Made by a program: the position numbers and the translations under genes | The notes under the pieces: model-generated | The model's input: the letters and a program-made list of their open reading frames with translations, nothing else | Told to the model about the DNA's origin: nothing | Databases searched by the model: none | Shown: piece by piece, positions 17,427 to 25,620 of the stretch | How positions within the stretch are numbered: position 1 is the first letter of the stretch | Layout: each line of letters begins with the position of its first letter | Origin: Hydrogenophilales bacterium | GTDB taxonomy: Bacteria > Pseudomonadota > Gammaproteobacteria > Burkholderiales > Thiobacillaceae | DNA length: 64,000 nucleotides | Direction of reading: 5' to 3' | Assembly (NCBI GenBank): GCA_016703155.1 | Contig: JADJCP010000001.1 | Span: 1,169,876 to 1,233,875 of the forward strand

Positions 17427-18547
17427 CGGCGCAGTTCCTCATGCAGCGCCATGGCGTCTTGCAGCGGGGTGTCGAGCACTTGCTGGATGTAGGCGGGACC
17501 AGTGCCGTTTTCGACGATCATGCGCTTCAATGCATGGAAGAAGCTGGTCTGGAAGGTGTTTTCGCTGGCGGCGATATAGCGCTCAGGCGCCGGCGGCGCC
17601 GGGTCGAACAGGGCGGTGCTGACCAACGGCCAGCGCCGACTGTTGCGCAAGGCATGCAGCATGTTTTCTTCAATGTTCAGAGCGGGCTGACCAGTCGCCT
17701 TGACGTATTGCTGGGTTTGTTGGTAGACGGTGTAGAGCGAAATCATGTGGCTTGCCGCGAGCCCCATCAGGACATTCAATTGCAGATCCGGCCTTTTTTC
17801 CTGGCTGGCCGCGCGGTAAGCCGGTTCGGCGCAAGCTTTGGGGAAGAGGAGGGCGCCTGCGAAGGCATCCGCGAAGTCCTCTCCAGGGTCGGTGCCGGAG
17901 AGTTCGGGCGTGAGCACATGGGCCAACTCGTGCGCCATCCAGAATTTGAAGTCTTCCAGATGGGTGTCCAGATTCAAAAAGATGAAGGTGACATCCTCTT
18001 CCGGCAGGCGGATATGCAGGGCGTTTTCATGATTGCCCTTGTCGCCCCAAAGGACCGGAACCAGGACGGCGCCACATTCCTTGAATTCTCCGATCAGATG
18101 CTCGTAGCCCAATACGGCTTGCTCGCCGATGCCCAGACGATTGCGTGTTTGCGAGACGATGGTCTGGAGCTTGTCGTAGTCGGTGGCGGGCGAAGTGATC
18201 AGGGTGCGCAAGGCTTGCTGTTCGGGCAGGTGCGCGACCAGCGGTTTGAGCAGCATGCCGATGCCTTCGGCTTTGCTGAGATGCGCGGCGGTGGTCTTGG
18301 CGTTCGCCTTCTTGCGGTAGGCAATGATGGGCCGGCCTCGCATATCCGCGCGCACAAGCTGATCGAAGGTCATGCTCAGGGTGGTGGCAAGTTTCAGCAG
18401 TGAAGCCGGGCGAGGAAAGTCCTTGCCTTTCAGCCAGTTGGTAACCGCTTGAGAAGACACGCCGACCTTGTTGGCCAACTCTTTTTGAGTCATCCCCCGG
18501 CCATCAAGCGTGCTTTGGATTGCATCGGAATTCAGAACTTTTTCCAT
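17423..18547 (-). CDS. XRE-family regulator with ImmA/IrrE-type zinc peptidase domain
   Basis: From the ATG at 18547 the protein has 374 residues. Residues about 9-60 are an XRE helix-turn-helix (MTQKELANKVGVSSQAVTNWLKG), and HELAH at 206-210 is the HExxH zinc site of ImmA/IrrE peptidases. A longer reading from 18607 is possible, but a good promoter (18555-18582) lies inside that extension, so the shorter form is preferred and its mRNA would be nearly leaderless. HTH-ImmA proteins commonly act as antitoxin-like regulators or as proteases that cleave a repressor. Its downstream partner is the PIN gene. Confidence 0.8.
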   Translation of the reverse strand: MEKVLNSDAIQSTLDGRGMTQKELANKVGVSSQAVTNWLKGKDFPRPASLLKLATTLSMTFDQLVRADMRGRPIIAYRKKANAKTTAAHLSKAEGIGMLLKPLVAHLPEQQALRTLITSPATDYDKLQTIVSQTRNRLGIGEQAVLGYEHLIGEFKECGAVLVPVLWGDKGNHENALHIRLPEEDVTFIFLNLDTHLEDFKFWMAHELAHVLTPELSGTDPGEDFADAFAGALLFPKACAEPAYRAASQEKRPDLQLNVLMGLAASHMISLYTVYQQTQQYVKATGQPALNIEENMLHALRNSRRWPLVSTALFDPAPPAPERYIAASENTFQTSFFHALKRMIVENGTGPAYIQQVLDTPLQDAMALHEELRR

Positions 18548-18554
18548 ATCTGAA

Positions 18555-18582
18555 TTATTAGGCCTGCAAAGTGCACAATCAA
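18555..18582 (-). promoter_or_regulatory. Promoter of the ImmA-PIN pair
   Basis: On the minus strand TTGATT (18577-18582) and TAATAA (18555-18560) are separated by 16 bp. The -10 ends only seven bases before the ATG at 18547, which predicts a leaderless or near-leaderless mRNA. AACTTGATT is directly repeated over the -35, a possible site for autoregulation by the XRE domain. Confidence 0.6.
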
Positions 18583-18683
18583 GTTTAATCAAGTTTTCAT
18601 GTGTCATTTCGTTGCCGACTGTCGCTCATTTTTCGATACAGTCTGGATAGACTGAACAGCACTATTTTTTTGAGAGAAAAAGC

Positions 18684-19430
18684 TTGAGCACGTTCAAAGA
18701 CCACTTCTCCGCCAACCCGGCGGGCTATGCCGATTACCGGCCGCGCTATCCCGAGGCCCTGTTCGACTGGCTCGCCGAGCAGTGCGCCGGGCATAACCTT
18801 GCCTGGGACTGCGCCACCGGCAGCGGCCAGGCGGCGGTGGCCCTGGCGGGGCGGTTTGAACGAGTCATCGCCAGCGATGCCAGCGCGACGCAGATCGAAC
18901 ATGCTGAGGCGCATCCGGGCGTCGACTACCGGGTGGCACTGGCCGAGGCGTGCGGCCTGCCGGCGGCCAGCGTCGATCTGCTGACCGTCGCCCAGGCGGC
19001 GCACTGGTTCGATCTCGATGCCTTTTATGGCGAGGCCCGCCGGGTCTTGAAACCGGGCGGCGTGCTCGCCCTGTGGGGCTACGAAAAGCTGCGCCTGGAG
19101 CCAGCCCTGGCGTCTGTCGTCGGCCGGCTTTACCACGACGAACTGGACGGTTTCTGGCCGCCCGAGCGGGCCCTGGTCGAATCGGGCTACCGCGACCTGG
19201 CATTTCCCTTCGTGGCCATCGATACTCCTGAATTCGCCATGACGACGGACTGGAGCCTGGACCAACTGATCGGCTATTTCGGCACCTGGTCGGCGGTGAA
19301 GAACTACCGCCAGGCGCGCGGCACGGACCCATTGCCGGCGGTGCGCGCCGTCTTGGAACCGCTTTGGGGTTCTCCGGACACCCGTAAAAACATACAATGG
19401 CCGCTTTTCCTGCGCGTCGGTCGAATCTGA
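18684..19430 (+). CDS. Class I SAM-dependent methyltransferase
   Basis: The 248-residue protein begins at a TTG preceded by GAGAGAAA. It has the AdoMet-binding motif WDCATGSGQAAVAL (about 33-46), VIASDASATQIEHA, LLTVAQAAHWFD and a post-motif III GGVLALWGYE. This is the UbiE/COQ5-like small-molecule methyltransferase pattern. The substrate cannot be told. It sits 32 bp before ribE and is co-oriented with the riboflavin genes, so it may be a host gene rather than part of the defence island. Confidence 0.85.
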   Translation: MSTFKDHFSANPAGYADYRPRYPEALFDWLAEQCAGHNLAWDCATGSGQAAVALAGRFERVIASDASATQIEHAEAHPGVDYRVALAEACGLPAASVDLLTVAQAAHWFDLDAFYGEARRVLKPGGVLALWGYEKLRLEPALASVVGRLYHDELDGFWPPERALVESGYRDLAFPFVAIDTPEFAMTTDWSLDQLIGYFGTWSAVKNYRQARGTDPLPAVRAVLEPLWGSPDTRKNIQWPLFLRVGRI

Positions 19431-19462
19431 CGGCGCGTTTTCAAGGTCACGGAATCCTCATC

Positions 19463-20086
19463 ATGTTTACAGGCATCATCCAGGCGGTCGGCCATATCAG
19501 TCATCTCGTCGAGAACAAGGGCGGCGATGCGCGCGTCAGCGTCGCCGCGACCGGCCTGGACATGGGCGACGTCAAGCTGGGCGATTCGATCGCCTGCAGC
19601 GGCGTCTGCCTGACCGTCGTCGAGCTGACGCCGGGCGGCTTCGGCGTCGACGTCTCGGGTGAGACCTTCAATTGCACCATCGGCTTCGCGCCCGGCGAGC
19701 GCATCAACATGGAAAAGGCGATGCGTCTCTCCGACCGGCTGGGTGGCCATCTGGTCTCCGGGCACGTCGACGGCGTCGGCGAGGTGATCCATTTCGCGCC
19801 GGTGGCGAGCGGCGGCGACGACATGAGCTGGCGCCTGGACATCCGCGCACCGGGCCATCTGGCGCGCTACCTGGCGCCGAAGGGCTCGATCGCCGTGAAC
19901 GGCGTGTCGCTGACCGTGAATCAGGTCGACGCCGCCGATTTTTCCATCAACCTGATCCCGCATACCCTGGAGCAGACCATGCTCAAGGACCTCAAGCCGG
20001 GCACCCGGGTGAACCTCGAAGCCGACATGCTGGCGCGCTACGCCGACCGCCTGATGGCCTACATGAATGTGAACGACAAGGACTGA
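19463..20086 (+). CDS. ribE: Riboflavin synthase alpha subunit
   Basis: The 207-residue protein starts MFTGIIQ, the universal start of riboflavin synthase, so the ATG at 19463 is chosen over an upstream one. It is a tandem repeat of two lumazine-binding barrels: GDSIACSGVCLTVVE (about 38-52) and GSIAVNGVSLTVNQV (about 138-152). It dismutates two lumazine molecules into riboflavin. Next is ribBA, one base after the stop. Confidence 0.97.
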   Translation: MFTGIIQAVGHISHLVENKGGDARVSVAATGLDMGDVKLGDSIACSGVCLTVVELTPGGFGVDVSGETFNCTIGFAPGERINMEKAMRLSDRLGGHLVSGHVDGVGEVIHFAPVASGGDDMSWRLDIRAPGHLARYLAPKGSIAVNGVSLTVNQVDAADFSINLIPHTLEQTMLKDLKPGTRVNLEADMLARYADRLMAYMNVNDKD

Positions 20087-20087
20087 C

Positions 20088-21197
20088 ATGAGCCTCGCCC
20101 CCATTACCGAAATCGTCGCGGAGCTGAAGGCTGGCCGCATGGTCATCCTGGTCGACGAAGAAGACCGCGAGAACGAAGGCGATCTGGTCATGGCAGCCGA
20201 ACACGTCACGCCGGAAGCCATCAACTTCATGGTCAAGCACGCCCGTGGCCTGGTCTGCCTGACGCTCACCGATGCCCGCTGCCGGCAACTTGGCCTGAAG
20301 CAGATGGTCAGCGACAACCAGACGCCACACGGCACCGCCTTCACCGTCTCCATCGAGGCGGCGAGCGGCGTCACCACCGGCATTTCCGCCGCCGACCGGG
20401 CGATCACCATCCAGGCCGCCGTGGCCAAGCGCGCCTTGCCAGACGACATCATCCAGCCAGGCCATATCTTCCCGCTGCGTGCCCAGCCGGGCCGTGTTCT
20501 GGTACGTGCCGGACATCCCGAGGCGGGCTGCGATCTGATGGGCATGGCCGGACTGGAGCCGGCCTCGGTGATCTGCGAGATTCTCAAGGAAGACGGCACC
20601 ATGGCGCGCCTGCCCGACCTGGTCGAGTTCGGCAAGGAACACGGTCTGAAGATCGGCGCCATCGCCGACCTGATCCATTACCGTGCCGCCAACGAGCGTC
20701 TGGTGGAACGCGAAGGTGAGCGCGACATCGCCACACCCTACGGCAACTTCCGCCTGGCGGTGTTCCGCGACAAGATCAGCCGGGCAACGCATCTGGCGCT
20801 GACCTGCGGCACGATCCGCGCCGACAGTGAAACCCTGGTGCGCGTCCATGAGCCGGTGTCGCTGATCGATGTCCTCGATGTCGGCGGCTCGGGCCACGCC
20901 TATTCCGTGCCCGCCGCCCTGAAGATCCTCGCCGAGGCCGCCGCCAAGGGAACCGCCGGGGCCATCGTCCTGCTGCATCGTCCCGAATCGGCGGACGATC
21001 TGGCGGAACGCGCCCTGCCCGCGAGCGCCGTCCCGGCGGCGCGCAAATTCGACCTGCGCAACTACGGCACGGGTGCGCAAATCCTGCGCGACCTGGGCGT
21101 CGGCAAGATGAAACTGCTCGCCACGCCGCGCAAGATGCCCGCCATGGACGGCTTCGGGCTCGAAGTCACCGGCTATCTGGAACAAGGAGAATACTGA
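20088..21197 (+). CDS. ribBA: DHBP synthase with degenerate GTP cyclohydrolase II-like domain (RibBX type)
   Basis: The 369-residue protein has an intact N-terminal 3,4-dihydroxy-2-butanone-4-phosphate synthase domain: DEEDRENEGDLVMAAE about 22-37, and the HTDGFT-region equivalent HPEAGCDLMGMAG. The C-terminal part has the fold length of GTP cyclohydrolase II but lacks its zinc cysteines: where RCDCG is expected it reads GGSGHAY. It therefore probably makes DHBP only, and GTP cyclohydrolase must be supplied elsewhere by another ribA. Hybrid RibBX proteins of this sort are known. The stop overlaps the ribH start (TGATG). Confidence 0.92.
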   Translation: MSLAPITEIVAELKAGRMVILVDEEDRENEGDLVMAAEHVTPEAINFMVKHARGLVCLTLTDARCRQLGLKQMVSDNQTPHGTAFTVSIEAASGVTTGISAADRAITIQAAVAKRALPDDIIQPGHIFPLRAQPGRVLVRAGHPEAGCDLMGMAGLEPASVICEILKEDGTMARLPDLVEFGKEHGLKIGAIADLIHYRAANERLVEREGERDIATPYGNFRLAVFRDKISRATHLALTCGTIRADSETLVRVHEPVSLIDVLDVGGSGHAYSVPAALKILAEAAAKGTAGAIVLLHRPESADDLAERALPASAVPAARKFDLRNYGTGAQILRDLGVGKMKLLATPRKMPAMDGFGLEVTGYLEQGEY

Positions 21198-21664
21198 TGG
21201 GACGCTTCAACAATATCGCCGAGATCGAACCCAACCTGGACGGTACCGGGCTGCGCATCGGCATGGCCATGAGTCGCTTCAACATCGACATCTGCGAAGG
21301 TTTGCTCTCCGCCGCCGTCACCGCGCTGATCAAGGCCGGCGTGAAGACCCAGGACATGACCCTGACCACCGTACCGGGCGCGCTGGAGCTGCCTCTGCTG
21401 CTGAAAAAAATGGCCGAGACCGGTAAATTCGACGCGCTGATCGCCCTGGGCGCGGTGGTGCGCGGCGATACCTACCACTTCGAAATCGTCTCCAACGAGA
21501 TGGCCAGCGGCATTACGCGCGTCGCGCTGGATACCGGCGTGCCCATCGCCAATGCCGTGCTCACGACCGACACCGACCACCAGGCGACCGCGCGCATGTC
21601 CGAGAAGGGCAATGACGCCGCGCTTTGCGCCATCGAAATGGCGCGTCTGTTGCAGGCCCTATGA
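21197..21664 (+). CDS. ribH: 6,7-dimethyl-8-ribityllumazine synthase
   Basis: The 155-residue protein has the lumazine synthase landmarks MSRFNIDICEGLL (about 24-36), VPGALELPLLL (about 58-68) and GAVVRGDTYHFE (about 82-93), the last containing the catalytic histidine. It condenses DHBP with the ribitylamino-pyrimidine to give lumazine, the substrate of RibE. It overlaps both neighbours by a few bases, so ribE-ribBA-ribH-nusB is one operon. Confidence 0.97.
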   Translation: MGRFNNIAEIEPNLDGTGLRIGMAMSRFNIDICEGLLSAAVTALIKAGVKTQDMTLTTVPGALELPLLLKKMAETGKFDALIALGAVVRGDTYHFEIVSNEMASGITRVALDTGVPIANAVLTTDTDHQATARMSEKGNDAALCAIEMARLLQAL

Positions 21665-22107
21665 GCAAGACCCGGGGTAGCCGCCGCACCTCCCGCGAGT
21701 TCGCGCTGCGCGGCATGTACCAATGGTTCATGGCCGGCGGCAATCTGGCCAGCCTGATCGTCATGGCGGAAGAGGCCGACCACTATGCCACCGCCAATGC
21801 CGAGTATTTCCATGCCTTGATGGAGGGCGTGCTGAAGGAACGCGAAAAACTCGATGCCGCTCTCGCGCCGCTCCTGGACCGCGCCGTCGGCGAACTGTCG
21901 CCCATCGAGCATGCCGCCCTGCTGGTCGGCGCCTACGAACTGACGCACTGCCTGGACGTGCCCTACAAGGTGGCGATCAACGAGTCCGTCGAGCTCGCCA
22001 AGAAATACGGCGGCACCGATGGCCACAAATACATCAATGGCGTCCTCGACAAGTTCGCCAAGCTGGCGCGTCCGGTCGAGATGCAGGCCGCCGCACGGCG
22101 CGGATAA
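21661..22107 (+). CDS. nusB: Transcription antitermination factor NusB
   Basis: The 148-residue all-helical protein starts at the ATG that overlaps the ribH stop (ATGA), after which SRRTSREFALRGMYQW is the conserved NusB N-terminus. ELAKKYGGTDGHKYINGVLD (about 113-132) is the family's C-terminal signature. It binds boxA RNA with NusE in rRNA antitermination. The ribH-nusB-thiL order is widespread. Confidence 0.96.
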   Translation: MSKTRGSRRTSREFALRGMYQWFMAGGNLASLIVMAEEADHYATANAEYFHALMEGVLKEREKLDAALAPLLDRAVGELSPIEHAALLVGAYELTHCLDVPYKVAINESVELAKKYGGTDGHKYINGVLDKFAKLARPVEMQAAARRG

Positions 22108-22125
22108 TCGTCTCCGGGCACGCGC

Positions 22126-23094
22126 ATGCCCTCCGAATTCGATCTCATCGCCCGTTTCTTCACCCGCCCCAGCCGACATGCCGTGCTTGGGGTAGGCGAT
22201 GACGCCGCGCTGATCGAGCCGACACCGGGCAGGCAACTGGCGATTTCCGCCGACATGCTGGTTGCTGGCCGGCACTTCCATGCCGACGCCGATCCCGAAA
22301 CGCTCGGCCACAAGGCGCTCGCCGTCAACCTCTCCGACATGGCCGCGATGGGCGCCGTGCCGCGCTGGGCGCTGCTGGCCCTGGCCCTTCCCGAGGCCGA
22401 CGAAGCCTGGCTGGCGGCGTTCTCGCGGGGTTTTCTCGACCTGGCCGAAGCGCACGGCGTCGAACTGATCGGTGGCGACACGACACGCGGACCGCTGAAC
22501 CTGAGCGTCACCATTCTCGGCGAGGTCGAACCGGGAAAGGCACTGCGTCGCGATGCCGCGCAAGTTGGCGACGATATCTGGGTCTCCGGCGAACTGGGGG
22601 GGGCGGCTCTGGGCTTGCGCCACCTGAGCGGCGCGGGACTGCTCGACTCGCGGGATGCGCTGGACTGCCTGGAGCGTCTGCACCGGCCGCAACCTCGCGT
22701 TGCGCTGGGGCGCGCCCTCGCTGGCCTGGCGCGCGCCGCCATCGACATCTCCGACGGCCTGCTGGCCGATTTGGGGCATATCCTGGAGCGTTCCGGTGTC
22801 GGCGCGCGCCTGGAACTGGCAAGGATACCCAACGCGCCGGCACTGGCCAGACACGCCGACTTGATTGACGACTGCGCCCTGAATGGCGGCGACGATTACG
22901 AGCTTTGTTTCACGGCGCCCGGAACACGCCGCGAAGCGGTACTCGACGCCGCCCGCGCGGTAGCCATACCCGTCAGCCTGGTCGGCGAAATCGTCCATGC
23001 CGGCGGTCTGACCGTGGTCGACGCACACGGTGCCGCCCGCAACATCCAGGCCAGGGGATACGACCACTTCGGCCCGGGCAGCCCGCCCGTCTAA
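22126..23094 (+). CDS. thiL: Thiamine-monophosphate kinase
   Basis: The 322-residue protein has the ATP-binding PurM-like fold landmarks GVGDDAALI (about 22-30), NLSDMAAMGAVP (about 69-80) and GGDTTRGPLNLSVTILGE (about 111-128). It phosphorylates thiamine monophosphate to the active pyrophosphate. The stop overlaps the end of the convergent next gene by four bases, so no intrinsic terminator fits between them. Confidence 0.96.
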   Translation: MPSEFDLIARFFTRPSRHAVLGVGDDAALIEPTPGRQLAISADMLVAGRHFHADADPETLGHKALAVNLSDMAAMGAVPRWALLALALPEADEAWLAAFSRGFLDLAEAHGVELIGGDTTRGPLNLSVTILGEVEPGKALRRDAAQVGDDIWVSGELGGAALGLRHLSGAGLLDSRDALDCLERLHRPQPRVALGRALAGLARAAIDISDGLLADLGHILERSGVGARLELARIPNAPALARHADLIDDCALNGGDDYELCFTAPGTRREAVLDAARAVAIPVSLVGEIVHAGGLTVVDAHGAARNIQARGYDHFGPGSPPV

Positions 23095-23843
23095 CGGATC
23101 TTCGTCGTGGCGCGGGTCGCCACGCCAGACTTCGCCTTCGGTTTTGACCTTGTCTTCGCCTTCAGCTTTTTCGCGCGCGCGGTCCCGGCGGCGGGCGGAT
23201 CGGTTTCGATCTCGGCGAAATTCACGGGCGACGCCACCGGCTGTAGCAAGCCCATCATGCCCAGTGTGCTGTAACACACGCCGAGCCAGCGCGGCACGTT
23301 ATCGGGATCGTTGCCCGAACTCGACCAGACCGACATGTCGGTAAGCGCGCCAGTGCGCCAGGTGCCTGTCTCGTTGAGGGCGAGCGTAGGGCGAAACTCG
23401 CTGGGGGTCTCGTCGGTCATTGCCGTGTCGCGCAGCGGATCGACGAAGTAGGTGGTGTTGCCGGGTCCGCGCAGCGCCAGCATGATATGCGGCACGGGCT
23501 CATCGAGGGTGCGTATCCTGCCGAAGAACATGCGCATGTCGCCAGGCGGGACGCCCATGCCGCGCAAAGTGAAGTAGTAGGCCGTGACCAGATCGAGCAG
23601 ATCGCCCGAACCCTTCCTGAGCAATTCGGCGGGCGTCGCCCAATGGCCATCCGGGTTGGTGTCCGGGCTCCAGGCGACATTCGTGAACAGGATGCGGGTA
23701 CGCATGACCTTGCTCGGCAAGCTGAGCGTCTGACCCGCGTGCATGGCATGCAGCCATTCGGCCTGGCTGGGCAGTTCCGGCGCGGCGATCGCCCACACCC
23801 GCGACGCCAGCACGACGCAGACGAGGCCCAGCAGCAGCCGCAT
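23091..23843 (-). CDS. Exported transglutaminase-like protein lacking the catalytic cysteine
   Basis: From the ATG at 23843 the protein has 250 residues with a clear signal peptide (MRLLLGLVCVVLASRVWA). The central part WATPAELLRKGSGDLLD (about 68-84) resembles the W-TPxE-GDC signature of bacterial transglutaminase-like cysteine peptidases, but the cysteine position (82) is Leu. A later PHIMLALRG and YFVDPLRD could be the His and Asp strands. The tail is Lys/Ala-rich (about 220-250). An upstream in-frame extension to 23996 has no signal peptide character and is rejected. If the family call is right it is probably non-catalytic. Confidence 0.6.
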   Translation of the reverse strand: MRLLLGLVCVVLASRVWAIAAPELPSQAEWLHAMHAGQTLSLPSKVMRTRILFTNVAWSPDTNPDGHWATPAELLRKGSGDLLDLVTAYYFTLRGMGVPPGDMRMFFGRIRTLDEPVPHIMLALRGPGNTTYFVDPLRDTAMTDETPSEFRPTLALNETGTWRTGALTDMSVWSSSGNDPDNVPRWLGVCYSTLGMMGLLQPVASPVNFAEIETDPPAAGTARAKKLKAKTRSKPKAKSGVATRATTKIR

Positions 23844-24029
23844 CAACGCGTAAATCCCGTCGCGCGCCGCGTCGCGGTGAAGGCCAATCCATGCATTCGT
23901 CGTCTCCCCCGTTCGGGTGGTTGTTTTCCGGGCAGATTGAACCCGATCGCCGAGCAGGTTAAACACCAGCGCACGATTTCGCAATATTTTCAGCACTCAG
24001 GGCAGGCCAGCCCGCAAGTTGCCGGAGCG

Positions 24030-24052
24030 TTGTAACAATTCTGCAATATACT
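24030..24052 (+). promoter_or_regulatory. Possible Pho-box promoter of the DUF47-pit locus
   Basis: TTGTAAC-AATT-CTGCAAT (24030-24047) has the 7-4-7 direct-repeat spacing of a Pho box with several mismatches, and TATACT at 24047-24052 is a fair -10 without a -35. The match is weak and the box abuts the -10, so this is tentative. The rest of the 293-bp gap (23844-24136) shows nothing else I can support. Confidence 0.25.
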
Positions 24053-24136
24053 TGCCGCTTATGCACATGGCCTCAAGGCGACTCAAATGAGTGAGTTCCC
24101 TGCATGCCATGTTCGCCGATCTGGAAGGAGTCTTGG

Positions 24137-24761
24137 ATGTTCAGCAGCATGATGCCTCAGCGCCGGGAGTTCCACGATCTGCTGGCCTCGCAGGGTGATG
24201 GCTGCGTCGAATGCCGTGCTTCGACTGGTAAACGCGCTCGGCACCGATTCTGGCGAAACCAGCGAGCTGATCAAGGAAGTCGATCTGAACGAACTGAGTG
24301 GCGACAAGATCAAGGCCGACCTGATCGCCTTGCTGCACAAATCATTCATCACTCCGATCAGTCGCGACGACATCCATACCCTGACCGTCGAACTGGACAA
24401 GATCCTCGACGCTTTGCAGGATGTCGCCACGGCCGTGGGCATGTACCACATCCAGGATGCCACGCCCGAAGCGCGCGAACTTGCCTCGCTCGGCGCCGAT
24501 GCATGCCAACGCCTGAACCGGGCGGAGATCGCGCTCTCCGACAAGGACCGCAAGAAGGATGCCCTGGTCTATTGCCAGGAAGTCGACAGCATCGGGACGA
24601 AGGCCGACAAGGTGTTCAAGAAGGCGATCACCCGGCTATCCGCCAATGAGAGCGGCATCTGGGCGGCCATGAAACTGAAAGAGTTCTACTTCCTATTGGA
24701 AAGCGTGCTCGACTACTGCGAAGACGCCGCCAAGACCATCGGCATCACTGGCTGCTCTTGA
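24137..24761 (+). pseudogene. DUF47/PhoU-like phosphate transport regulator, frameshifted
   Basis: The start MFSSMMPQRREFHDLLAS (ATG 24137, with AAGGAG eight bases before) is the typical DUF47 N-terminus, but the frame is lost at about 24192. The rest of the protein, from VMAASNAVLRLVNALG to the stop at 24761, is in another frame (open from a GTG at 24195; 188 residues). One missing or extra base joins them. The family is a PhoU-like helical bundle encoded with Pit transporters and thought to control them. Here its partner pit is itself truncated. Confidence 0.8.
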
Positions 24762-25150
24762 ACAGCGCAGGCGCGGCGACGACCGACGTCGAGACGCTGC
24801 CATCCTGGGTGATTTATTCCTGTTACTTCGCCATCGCCTGGGGCACCTATCTGGGCGGCTGGCGCATCGTCAAAACCATGGGCACGAAGCTCACCAAGCT
24901 GAACACCGTCAGCGGTTCCTGTGCCTCGATGGGCGGCGCCATCAGTCTGGGGCTGGCGACGCTGGGCGGCATCCCGGTGTCGACCACGCACACCATCGCC
25001 GGCGCCATCGCCGGCTCCGGCGCCGCGCACAACGTCAAACGGGTACGCTGGGACATCGCCAGCAATCTCGCCGTCGCCTGGGTATTGACCATTCCGGCCA
25101 GCGCCCTGATCGCCGCCGTCTTCTGGTGGCTGGGCAACAAATTACTGTAG
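24758..25150 (+). pseudogene. pit: PiT-family phosphate transporter, C-terminal fragment
   Basis: The 130 residues correspond to the last third of a low-affinity Pit transporter: the conserved second repeat KLTKLNTVSGSCASMGGA (about 44-61) and GGIPVSTTHTIAGAIAGSGA (about 71-90), plus two C-terminal helices. The first two-thirds, including the first repeat, are absent, and the frame begins right at the end of the DUF47 gene, so a deletion has joined the two. It is very unlikely to transport. The prophage end lies one or two bases beyond its stop. Confidence 0.8.
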
Positions 25151-25151
25151 G

Positions 25152-25193
25152 TGATCAGGCGTGAGATAAATACAGGGGATGTTGTGAGATAAA
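25152..25193. other. Putative left end and transposase-binding repeats of the prophage
   Basis: The sequence begins with 5'-TG (25152), as Mu-type ends do, and carries GTGAGATAAA twice, at 25161-25170 and 25184-25193, a 23-bp period suited to transposase binding. TGTAG (25147-25151) would be the duplicated target if duplication is 5 bp. The right end needed to confirm this is not in the window. Confidence 0.5.
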
Positions 25194-25266
25194 CGCGGGA
25201 AGAGGCGGGAAGAACTGGTTCTATCGGGGATGGAAAATCAAAACGAGTTGCAGAGGATGCAACAGG

Positions 25267-25620
25267 TCAAACAGGGTCGGTTTCGGTAAAGAGATCGCCG
25301 TGGCGATCGTCTAGGTCTTGTCGGTGCATTGCCTTGACGATCCGGTAGATGTGCTGCTCGGAGACGTTGTGTCGGCGAGCGAGTTCCTTGTGATTGTGGC
25401 CGGTGAATTCGGCGTATATCTGGCGGTCGCGTTTCGAGAGGAACAGGAACTTACCCTTGGGAAAATAGATGAGCTGGCCGCCCCAGTGTTCGGCCATGGC
25501 GCAGGCGATCGACTCGCCGATCTGGGCGGCGTGCTCGGCGTCGAGGTGATGGACGATGGCCTGGGATATCCGATCAGCCAGGTCAGTGAGCAGCTCGGTA
25601 CCAGGTTTTTCAGCGGCCAT
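25267..25620 (-). CDS. mor: Mor-family transcription activator of the prophage
   Basis: The 117-residue protein matches the Mor/C family: an N-terminal dimerisation part, a GGQLIYFPKGKFLFLSKRDR strand-turn (about 47-66) and a C-terminal helix-turn-helix (HKELARRHNVSEQHIYRIVK, about 77-96). In Mu, Mor turns on middle transcription and C turns on late promoters. Only one such gene is seen here, at the distal end of the leftward early operon, so it probably activates the late promoters. A shared motif before two late blocks (38354 and 50451) is a candidate target. Confidence 0.85.
   Translation of the reverse strand: MAAEKPGTELLTDLADRISQAIVHHLDAEHAAQIGESIACAMAEHWGGQLIYFPKGKFLFLSKRDRQIYAEFTGHNHKELARRHNVSEQHIYRIVKAMHRQDLDDRHGDLFTETDPV

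Noticed and set aside
18547..18607. Longer N-terminus for the XRE/ImmA protein
   Set aside because: The extension contains the best promoter of the operon (TTGATT-16-TAATAA) and is not domain-like.
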